Source: Bacteroidetes bacterium 4572_114 (GTDB taxonomy: Bacteria > Bacteroidota > Bacteroidia > Bacteroidales > 4484-276). From it: a DNA stretch of 5,948 bases. The stretch lies in the NCBI GenBank assembly GCA_002254335.1, contig NIVA01000181.1, positions 1 to 5,948 of the forward strand. The letters are read 5' to 3'. The translations under genes were made by a program, and so were the position numbers. Below are positions 1 through 4,863 of this stretch, piece by piece (within the stretch, counting starts at the first letter, position 1; each line of letters opens with the position of its first letter). The notes beneath the pieces were generated by a model. That model ran no database searches and was not told the origin of the DNA. It saw only the letters and a list, made by a program, of their open reading frames with translations.

Positions 1-584
1 GCAGAAGCATTTACGGCAACCGGATGTTTTGTAATTGATAATTCCCCGGCCTGGAGGATGGATGACAGGGTTCCCTTGGTTGTCCCTGAAATTAATGCTG
101 AAACAATTTCCGGGCAAACAAAGATTATTGCAAACCCCAATTGCTCGACCATACAAATGGTTTTGGCATTGGCGCCCCTGCACTGGAAATATAAGATTAA
201 AAGGGTAGTAGTTTCAACATACCAATCGGTTACAGGATCGGGGATAAAGGGGGTAAAGCAACTTGAAAATGAACGAAAAAATATTGAAGGAGAGCAGGCC
301 TACCCGCACCCGATAGACCTGAACCTGATCCCACAAGGCGGTAGATTTGATGGTTCGGGCTACACTTCTGAGGAGGTTAAACTGGTTGATGAGACCAGGA
401 AAAATTTGCAGAGGAAAAAGATGATGTTTTTGTGGGCCGTGTCAGGAGGGATTTTTCTAACCCAAATTCACTTAATTTATGGATTGTGAGCGATAACCTA
501 AGGAAGGGCGCTGCCACCAATGCGGTGCAAATTGCAGAATATTTGATAAATCAAGAGTTGGTTTTAGACGAAATGGTAATTTAA
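1..584 (+). pseudogene. asd: Aspartate-semialdehyde dehydrogenase, 5' end outside window, internal deletion plus frameshift
   Basis: Asd reduces aspartyl phosphate to aspartate semialdehyde for lysine/diaminopimelate, threonine and methionine synthesis in the cytoplasm. From base 1 the first forward frame reads family sequence: VIDNSPAWRMD, then VPLVVPEIN, then the catalytic cysteine in NPNCSTIQ (codon at 142), then the TYQSVTGSG segment with the active-site Gln (codon at 223). Homology holds to DETRKNL, near base 405. The same frame then runs through unrelated residues to a stop at 487-489. From about 408 the third forward frame resumes family sequence: EEKDDVFVGRVRRDF, then LWIVSDNLRKGAATNAVQ, then AEYL, ending at TAA 582-584. 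By comparison with remembered homologs, about 65 residues between these blocks are absent, including the segment with the catalytic Arg and His (the RVPV..GGHSE region). The loss is not a multiple of three. About 90 N-terminal residues lie left of the window. As written it cannot make an active enzyme. Identity is very secure; whether the break is biological is not. Confidence 0.9.
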
Positions 585-617
585 TTTGAAAATGTGAAGA
601 TGAGCAAATCCAGACGG

Positions 618-632
618 ACGGACATTGTCCGT
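618..632 (+). terminator. Short hairpin downstream of asd, possible terminator
   Basis: Perfect inverted repeat ACGGACA-T-TGTCCGT, which folds as a six-base stem with an ATT loop. It lies 33 bases after the asd stop codon and is followed by TTTGAAAA instead of a clear T-run. The position suits a terminator or processing hairpin, but the weak U-tract and short stem make this tentative. Confidence 0.3.
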
Positions 633-668
633 TTGAAAATGAAAGCCCTACGGGGAATTTGAAAAAAC

Positions 669-731
669 TGACGCAGGTTTACACGGATACAACGGATTAA
701 AAATCCGTTCGACCAGCGAAAATCCGCGTCA
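669..731. repeat. Nested inverted-repeat element in the asd-ribF gap
   Basis: Three nested arm pairs share one centre. TGACG (669-673) pairs with CGTCA (727-731). CGGAT (684-688) pairs with ATCCG (722-726). AACGGATT (691-698) pairs with AATCCGTT (702-709) around an AAA loop. The pentamer CGGAT/ATCCG therefore occurs four times in 43 bases. This looks like a dispersed intergenic palindromic repeat and not coding sequence. No other copy lies in the window, so its status as a repeat family is inferred. Confidence 0.5.
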
Positions 732-743
732 TTTGGCCAAATG
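730..743. repeat. Perfect 14-base palindrome at the ribF truncation point
   Basis: CATTTGGCCAAATG is its own reverse complement. It abuts the nested inverted repeat on the left. Its last three bases are the ATG that opens the surviving ribF frame, and RibF homology starts just after it. A random window of this size would hold about 0.36 perfect 14-base palindromes, so its location is more notable than its existence. Confidence 0.6.
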
Positions 744-1436
744 TGTGTCGATCACCTCCTGATTATTCATTTTACCAGGGAATTTGCAAAAACCTCGTCC
801 GAAGGATTTCTTAAAAAATATATTGTCGGGACCTTTGATTTGAAGGCCATAGTTATTGGTTACGATCATCATTTTGGCAAGGGCAGGAAAGGCGGCCTGG
901 ATTTTTTGAAAGATATGGGAAATAAATATGGTTTTGAAGTGGATCAAATCCCGATGCAGGAATTTAAAGATGTGGCACTGAGCAGTTCAAGGATAAGAGA
1001 AGCTATTAAAGCCGGACAAATGCCGGAAGCCGAAAGGTACTTAGGCTACCATTATTCTATTACCGGCACGGTGGTAAAGGGCAACCAGATTGGCAGGACA
1101 TTAGGGTTCCCAACGGCAAATATCGACCCTGACAGCCCTGATAAGCTGATACCTGCTTATGGTGTCTATGCCTCGTTGATCAGGTACGGGGATAAAATAT
1201 ACGAAGGCATGAGCAATATCGGTGTCCGGCCCACATTAAGCGAAAACCAACTTACTATTGAAGTAAATGTTTTCGATTTCGACAAAGAAATTTACGGGGA
1301 AAAGATTACGATTTACTTTTTGCAGCACACCCGCGAAGAGAAAAAATTCCGTGACCTCGAACTATTGCGCCGCCGGCTGGTCATTGACAAGGTGAAGGTG
1401 AAGAAGATTTTGGAGAGGAGAGAGGGTAAAAAATAA
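741..1436 (+). CDS. ribF: Riboflavin kinase/FAD synthetase RibF, N-terminally truncated
   Basis: RibF phosphorylates riboflavin to FMN and adenylylates FMN to FAD. The 231 residues here compare with about 310 for the family. What remains begins at VDHLLIIHFTREF, followed by VIGYDHHFGKGR, the LSSSRIREAI segment of the adenylyltransferase domain and the linker RYLGYHYSITG. The riboflavin kinase domain follows and appears complete: GRTLGFPTANI for nucleotide/metal binding, NIGVRPT, and the catalytic-glutamate strand TIEVNVFDFD. Missing are roughly 80-100 N-terminal residues, including the GTFDGVHxGH nucleotide-binding motif, so FAD synthetase activity should be lost while kinase activity could survive. 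The ATG at 741 is the first in frame, but codons stay open back to 672 through repeat sequence and no Shine-Dalgarno box is visible. It is therefore probably a fortuitous start. No remnant of the missing end was found at 585-740. Confidence 0.9.
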   Translation: MCVDHLLIIHFTREFAKTSSEGFLKKYIVGTFDLKAIVIGYDHHFGKGRKGGLDFLKDMGNKYGFEVDQIPMQEFKDVALSSSRIREAIKAGQMPEAERYLGYHYSITGTVVKGNQIGRTLGFPTANIDPDSPDKLIPAYGVYASLIRYGDKIYEGMSNIGVRPTLSENQLTIEVNVFDFDKEIYGEKITIYFLQHTREEKKFRDLELLRRRLVIDKVKVKKILERREGKK

Positions 1437-1485
1437 ACAACATTCCAATAATGACAAAAGGAACAAGTTCAAGTAGTGGTAGTAC

Positions 1486-1719
1486 TTACAAAAGTCCCTC
1501 AACCAAAATATCTTCATCAATATCTTCCCAGTGGATGCCTTCGCCGCCCCCGATAAATCTCCAGTTTTTCAGTTGTTTATCGGTAGCATCCCTTAATCGT
1601 GGAAACCACTCAATGGGAACAGCAATTTCGCGGCCATCATCAAGTCGTACATACATTTTTTGATCTTGAAACCAAACATCTGATGCTGTTATTGATTTAT
1701 TAATTGTTAAAGTAGTCAT
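1486..1719 (-). CDS. DUF2442 domain protein, probable partner of the DUF4160 protein (toxin-antitoxin-like)
   Basis: A 77-residue protein matching the DUF2442 pattern almost throughout: MTTLTINKSITASDVWF, then the strand with LDDGREIAVPIEWFPRL, RDATDKQ, and the C-terminal block GGGEGIHWEDIDEDI ending VEGLL. I start it at the internal ATG (1719) because family members begin MTTLTI-like; an upstream in-frame ATG at 1752 would add 11 residues lying wholly inside the neighbouring gene. The first 20 bases overlap the end of the DUF4160 gene, which suggests translational coupling. DUF2442 proteins commonly sit next to DUF4160 genes, and the pair has the size and overlap of type II toxin-antitoxin modules. 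That role, and which partner would be the toxin, is inference. It faces ribF across only 49 bases. Confidence 0.8.
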   Translation of the reverse strand: MTTLTINKSITASDVWFQDQKMYVRLDDGREIAVPIEWFPRLRDATDKQLKNWRFIGGGEGIHWEDIDEDILVEGLL

Positions 1720-1933
1720 CCCATTTTGTGTTAAAAAGTTCAAAATTTTCAAAAATCAAATTACGTATTTCACTAATCTCACTTGCTTTAAACCGTTTTG
1801 ACCTTACCAATTCAAATGGTTCAAGATTATACTTAGCTGTACCGTCCCCCTTTTCCACATGGATATGAACAGGAGAATGGTCATTAACATAAAAGAAAAA
1901 ACGATAACCTTTTATCCTAAGTATTGTAGGCAT
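1700..1933 (-). CDS. DUF4160 domain protein, probable toxin-antitoxin-like partner
   Basis: A 77-residue protein starting MPTILRIKGYRFFFY, followed by the DUF4160 hallmark NDHSPVHIHV with its H-x-P-x-H-x-H spacing, an acidic/glycine turn, and a C-terminal helix ending KWDDYFNN. MPTI is the usual family N-terminus, so I chose the ATG at 1933. The frame is open up to an ATG at 2041, but that extension would overlap the end of the lipoprotein gene and matches nothing recognised. The biochemical function of DUF4160 is not established; the conserved histidines suggest metal or nucleic-acid chemistry, which is speculation. The gene lies 70 bases after the GldH-like gene on the same strand and overlaps DUF2442 by 20 bases. 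It could use its own promoter or the upstream operon. Confidence 0.85.
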   Translation of the reverse strand: MPTILRIKGYRFFFYVNDHSPVHIHVEKGDGTAKYNLEPFELVRSKRFKASEISEIRNLIFENFELFNTKWDDYFNN

Positions 1934-2003
1934 AACAAATGATTTACAGCAAAGATAAACAAATTCATTTTGATTTTTTCCAAGTTTACACAGGTAGTCA
2001 GAA

Positions 2004-2471
2004 TTATTCCTCAGCCACTTCCATAACAATCCCAATTTCAATAATCCCCGGCGTATAATATTTTGTCATCAGGTTTTCGATATCGAATTTCACCAGGCCT
2101 GGCTCCTGAAACTTCATGCCTTCCCGTAGTTTTATGGTGCGGTTGAAAATCCCATCGGTTTCGTAACCAATAAAAACCCCGTCCCTGTCCTTCAAAAACA
2201 AATTATGGTCCCTTATACGTTCTTCTCCCCCCGGCGTGTTCATCACTACATTTATAGAAAGTGCATCGGCAGGGAATTTTGCTGTGTGTTTAAGGATAAT
2301 TGTAAAGTCATATCCCTTTTCAATATCTTCAACAGGAAACTCAAAATCCAGATTTTCAAACCGTGCCCATGTGGCATTTGGAAATGTGTGGAATTGCGAA
2401 ATTGGCTCGTTTCGGTTGCAGGCAACGGCAAGTAATCCTATCAATAAAAATAATCCAACTGAATTTTTCAT
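2004..2471 (-). CDS. GldH-like gliding motility lipoprotein
   Basis: A 155-residue predicted outer-envelope lipoprotein. Residues 1-17 form a signal peptide (K2, then a hydrophobic stretch of Leu/Ile/Ala/Val), with lipobox AVAC and the lipidated cysteine at position 18, followed by NRNE. The mature part resembles GldH: an early FPNATWARF block, a beta-rich segment with FTIILKHTAKFPADAL, then VVMNTPGGEE, LKDRDGVFIGY, and a final EIGIVMEV strand. GldH belongs to the Bacteroidota gliding/type IX secretion-associated gene set and is about 160 residues long, so this copy appears complete. The match is by pattern and is more divergent than a textbook GldH, so a different small lipoprotein family remains possible. 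It starts seven bases after the stop of the membrane-protein gene, so the two are probably co-transcribed. Confidence 0.6.
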   Translation of the reverse strand: MKNSVGLFLLIGLLAVACNRNEPISQFHTFPNATWARFENLDFEFPVEDIEKGYDFTIILKHTAKFPADALSINVVMNTPGGEERIRDHNLFLKDRDGVFIGYETDGIFNRTIKLREGMKFQEPGLVKFDIENLMTKYYTPGIIEIGIVMEVAEE

Positions 2472-2478
2472 AATCTGG

Positions 2479-2850
2479 TTATTTAATAAATAATTTCAGT
2501 GCAATCAAAATAATTATCATCCAGGCAACTGATCCAAAAAATGAAATTACCAACGAGTTTTTCGATTTGATCTTCATAAATGGAAATAAAAAAATCTTTC
2601 CCAAAACGCCTTTATTCTTTGCATAATAACTGGCTTCAATGCAAAAGTTATCCGTCTTTCCCTCTGCAATAAATTTTTTCATAAGGCTTTCGGCCTTTAG
2701 CCCGTACAATCCAAAAATCAACAGGAACAACCCCAATAAAGCAAATAAGACTAATTGAAACCCTGTGGCATCGTTGTACGCTACAAAATAGACATAGCCT
2801 GCAACAAATAAACTTCCTGCAATTGCGAAATAGTAAATAATTTTCTTCAT
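2479..2850 (-). CDS. Small three-helix membrane protein of unknown function
   Basis: I do not recognise this family. The 123-residue product has three likely membrane segments: about residues 4-24 (IIYYFAIAGSLFVAGYVYF), about 30-50 (LVLFALLGLFLLIFGLYGL), and about 99-121 at the C-terminus (rich in Ile/Leu with VAWMIIILIAL). A polar, lysine-rich loop of about 45 residues lies between the second and third, containing CIEASYYAKNKG. I start it at the ATG at 2850 (MKKII), which follows a match to the TAnnTTTG promoter motif; an ATG at 2874 would add eight lysine-rich residues inside that motif. Its stop lies seven bases before the GldH-like start, so it probably heads that operon. There is no catalytic motif and no basis for a function. 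Confidence 0.6.
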   Translation of the reverse strand: MKKIIYYFAIAGSLFVAGYVYFVAYNDATGFQLVLFALLGLFLLIFGLYGLKAESLMKKFIAEGKTDNFCIEASYYAKNKGVLGKIFLFPFMKIKSKNSLVISFFGSVAWMIIILIALKLFIK

Positions 2851-2871
2851 TTTTGTCTTTTTAATTATTTG

Positions 2872-2879
2872 CAAAATTA
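2872..2879 (-). promoter_or_regulatory. Possible Bacteroidota -7 promoter element for the membrane protein/GldH-like operon
   Basis: Read on the minus strand this is TAATTTTG, an exact match to the Bacteroidota -7 consensus TAnnTTTG, 21 bases upstream of the ATG at 2850. That would give a leader of about 15 bases. No good TTG/TTTG -33 box sits at the usual spacing, so support is modest. The 41-base gap 2851-2891 is the only space available for a promoter of the divergent RNase H gene too. Confidence 0.4.
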
Positions 2880-2891
2880 ACAGAAAATAGA

Positions 2892-3536
2892 ATGGCTAAA
2901 GCGGGACAAAAATTTTATGTGGTTTGGAAAGGTATTAAACCCGGCGTTTATAGCACCTGGAAGGAGTGTCAGGGGCAGGTGAAAGGTTTTGAAGATGCAA
3001 AATTTATGTCGTTTCCCAACGAAAAACAAGCGAATTTTGCTTTTAAGGATAAAAAGGGAATGTGGGCATACCTTGGGAAAAAGAAAGCTGCAACACAGGC
3101 AAACAGTAACAACACTGCTTCAGTTGGAGGGCCTGTTTGGGAAAGTATTTCAGTGGATGCTGCCTGTAGCGGAAATCCCGGCGTGATGGAATACCAGGGC
3201 GTTTACACCAAAACCGGAAAATTACTTTTTCATGGCGGGCCATATCAGGAAGCCACCAACAACGTTGGCGAATTTTTGGCACTTGTCCATGTGCTGGCCA
3301 TGTTGAAGCAGCAAAATAAAAAACTGCCGGTTTATTCCGATTCCAAAACGGCCATGGCATGGGTAAAACGTAAACATGCCAAAACAAAACTTGCACCAAC
3401 CATTAGGAACAAAAAGGTTTTTGATTTGATAGCCCGTGCCGAGATATGGCTAAAGACCAACACCTGGAATGTCCCCATACTGAAATGGGACACCAAAAAC
3501 TGGGGCGAGATACCGGCGGACTTTGGGAGGAAGTGA
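2892..3536 (+). CDS. rnhA: Ribonuclease H with N-terminal viroplasmin (RNA-binding) domain
   Basis: RNase HI cleaves the RNA strand of RNA-DNA hybrids (R-loops, primers) in the cytoplasm. The 214 residues have two parts. Residues 5-50 form a caulimovirus viroplasmin-type domain (KFYVVWKGIKPGVY, STWKECQGQVKGF, then KFMSF), known from eukaryotic RNase H1 to bind hybrids. A short Asn/Ala-rich linker (about 66-80) follows. Residues 83-214 are the RNase H fold, with the acidic catalytic set visible: D89 in SVDAACSGNPG, E127 in NNVGEFLAL, D150 in VYSDSKTA, and D210 in the terminal IPADFGRK. This variant, with its KWDTKNWGEIPAD ending, is typical of Bacteroidota. Length and domains are complete. The start is ATGGCTAAA after an A-rich leader without a Shine-Dalgarno box. 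It diverges from the membrane-protein gene and converges on the ATPase gene. Confidence 0.95.
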   Translation: MAKAGQKFYVVWKGIKPGVYSTWKECQGQVKGFEDAKFMSFPNEKQANFAFKDKKGMWAYLGKKKAATQANSNNTASVGGPVWESISVDAACSGNPGVMEYQGVYTKTGKLLFHGGPYQEATNNVGEFLALVHVLAMLKQQNKKLPVYSDSKTAMAWVKRKHAKTKLAPTIRNKKVFDLIARAEIWLKTNTWNVPILKWDTKNWGEIPADFGRK

Positions 3537-3595
3537 ATGGGTTTTGGGTTTCCCATACGGGCTTGCTTCGTTTCGCAGGTTTCAGGTGTGTGGAA

Positions 3596-3632
3596 GGGAT
3601 GCAATCCCCGAGGAACGAGGGGATGGCGTCCC
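3596..3632. repeat. REP-like imperfect palindrome between convergent genes
   Basis: A 37-base hairpin. GGGATGC (3596-3602) pairs with GCGTCCC (3626-3632) through one G-T wobble. One A/G mismatch follows, then ATCCCC (3604-3609) pairs with GGGGAT (3619-3624) around a nine-base loop GAGGAACGA. It lies in the 153-base gap between the stop codons of RNase H (3536) and the ATPase (3690). It is far more GC-rich than its surroundings and lacks an adjacent T-run. It resembles the extragenic palindromes scattered through many genomes; it could also act as a bidirectional transcript end. Only one copy is present here. Confidence 0.5.
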
Positions 3633-3689
3633 TGGTACTCTTGTTTCCGCATTTTTTGTGGGGAATTTTAGAAATATGAGCCTAAATAT

Positions 3690-4568
3690 TCAGTAATATT
3701 TTTCTAAAAAACGGCTAAAAAGTACATCATACACCTTGTATTCTTTCAGTGTTTTGAAAATAATTTCTTTTTCGAGCAGTACCTTTAGTACCTGGTTTAT
3801 TGATGATGGAGGTGGTAATTTGTGCCTGATAATAAAATCCATTGCATTTGGTTTTGTTACATGCCCCTCTTTTGCAATGGCGATTACAATCCTTTTTTGG
3901 TTCTCCGACATGAGGTTTAAAATGTTCAGGTAGTCGAACTTGCGAATCTCAAGGTAATCGGAAGTAATTTTTCGCGCATGTTCTTCGGTCAGGGTTTTTG
4001 GGGTTAGCGAAAAGCATTGGTTGCATATCAGTTCGGTGTAATAGGTATAAACTTCAGAGTAATCCAGGATAAAATCAGCTGCTTGTGGCTGGATGGATTT
4101 TTTGCTTTTTTCAAAAGTTTCAGTTATAAACCCTTTGTAAACCTGACGATCAATTTTAGTAAGCACCATTACCTCGGCACTTTGGTAAAAAGGCCTTTTG
4201 GCGTCCAAAAACATTTCTCTGAGGATATGTCCTGTGCTCCCTGAAAAAATAAAATTAATATTCGACAGGTTTTGAATATGTGTTCTCAACAGAGCCTCTG
4301 CCTTTTCGGGATATCTGGCCACCTCCTGAAATTCGTCAAATGCTAAAAAAACCTTTTTCTTTTGTTTTTCGAGATAATTAAAAATTTGCTCAAGCGATGA
4401 TTGGTATTGGCTTTTGTGCACGTCAAGGCTAAACTTTGGTGTGCCATCCTGTCCGAACGATACTGTTGGGCTCAATCCTTTTAAAAGCTGTTGTAACCCT
4501 TGAAGGATATTCTTCTTATGAAACTTTTGTAATACTTTTTCGGCCAAAATTTGTATCAAACCTTGCAT
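3690..4568 (-). CDS. AAA-type ATPase with C-terminal winged helix, N-terminally truncated (no Walker A)
   Basis: This resembles the ATP-binding proteins common in Bacteroidota that carry an ATPase_2-like domain and a C-terminal winged helix. Visible are Walker B, VFLAFDEFQEV, with D78 and E79; a sensor-1-like strand INFIFSGST (about 104-112); the characteristic KRPFYQSAEVMVL block; and a C-terminal region (about 218-290) starting LMSENQKRIVIAIAKEG that fits a winged helix. Family members begin with about 60-80 more residues carrying a FxNR-type motif and a Walker A P-loop (SPRRxGKTS-like). None of this is present. In-frame sequence upstream of the ATG at 4568 extends family-like residues (TIYIDLFATRD) up to about 4625, then meets a stop at 4629-4631 inside repeat DNA. 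So the start at 4568 is only the first available ATG and the true 5' end is lost. The product should not hydrolyse ATP. Physiological role unknown. Confidence 0.75.
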   Translation of the reverse strand: MQGLIQILAEKVLQKFHKKNILQGLQQLLKGLSPTVSFGQDGTPKFSLDVHKSQYQSSLEQIFNYLEKQKKKVFLAFDEFQEVARYPEKAEALLRTHIQNLSNINFIFSGSTGHILREMFLDAKRPFYQSAEVMVLTKIDRQVYKGFITETFEKSKKSIQPQAADFILDYSEVYTYYTELICNQCFSLTPKTLTEEHARKITSDYLEIRKFDYLNILNLMSENQKRIVIAIAKEGHVTKPNAMDFIIRHKLPPPSSINQVLKVLLEKEIIFKTLKEYKVYDVLFSRFLEKYY

Positions 4569-4636
4569 GTCCCTGGTTGCAAATAAATCAATGTATATGG
4601 TGTCTGCAAGTTTTTCGGCTTCAATATTTTAATTAA

Positions 4637-4703
4637 ATACATAAAAACCGCAATAGAAATAACATATAATATGATACATAAAAACCGCAATAGAAATAAC
4701 ATA
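4637..4703. repeat. Two 30-base perfect direct repeats, period 37, with a decayed third copy
   Basis: The 30 bases at 4637-4666 recur exactly at 4674-4703 (beginning ATACATAAAAACCGCAATAG), separated by seven bases. A partial third copy follows at about 4713-4723 (ACATATAAACCG against ACATAAAAACCG). An 11-base palindrome CATATAATATG (4663-4673) bridges the two full copies. The array begins six bases beyond the stop that ends the truncated ATPase frame. It could be a tandem duplication or binding-site repeats. The seven-base separation excludes CRISPR. Confidence 0.85.
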
Positions 4704-4863
4704 AAATCGGTAACATATAAACCGTAAAAAAAATGCAATAAATTGGTTTTCTTATGCACACAAAATGTTCACCCTGTGAAATAGAATTTCAAATCTTCTA
4801 ATTTTACAGCCAAAACGAAAATCTTTTTTACTGAAATATTAAAACTATGATTAGCATGAATGA
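4704..4863. other. AT-rich spacer between the divergent truncated ATPase and DPP IV genes
   Basis: With the repeat array, this fills the 295 bases without a recognisable gene (4569-4863). It holds a small inverted repeat TGAAAT-AGA-ATTTCA (4777-4791), and TAATTTTA nearby, one base off the TAnnTTTG promoter motif. An ATG at 4847 opens MISMNEKK in a frame different from DPP IV and stops at 4931-4933. That ATG could be the original start of a neighbouring gene cut by the rearrangement. I see no RNA gene. Confidence 0.5.

Noticed and set aside
395..489. Programmed frameshift in asd
   Set aside because: A frameshift alone would rejoin the frames without loss, but about 65 conserved residues including active-site positions are missing.
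600..662. 20-codon open frame MSKSRRTDIVRLKM...
   Set aside because: Very short, overlaps the inverted repeat at 618-632, has no ribosome binding site and no recognisable family.
1471..1487. Weak hairpin AAGTA/TACTT as terminator between ribF and DUF2442
   Set aside because: Five A/T-rich base pairs, no T-run, and it overlaps the DUF2442 stop codon; indistinguishable from chance.
1934..2041. Longer start for the DUF4160 protein at 2041
   Set aside because: The extra 36 residues match nothing, overlap the end of the lipoprotein gene, and precede the standard MPTI family start.
3043..3399. 118-codon open frame antisense to RNase H
   Set aside because: Lies wholly opposite a clear, complete RNase H gene and has a low-complexity, non-protein-like composition; it is a shadow frame.
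3537..3595. Small inverted repeat ATGGG/CCCAT after the RNase H stop
   Set aside because: Five base pairs around a ten-base loop is too weak to call a terminator; the 3596-3632 hairpin is far stronger.
4637..4703. CRISPR-like direct repeats
   Set aside because: Only two full copies, separated by seven bases, AT-rich, with no cas genes nearby.
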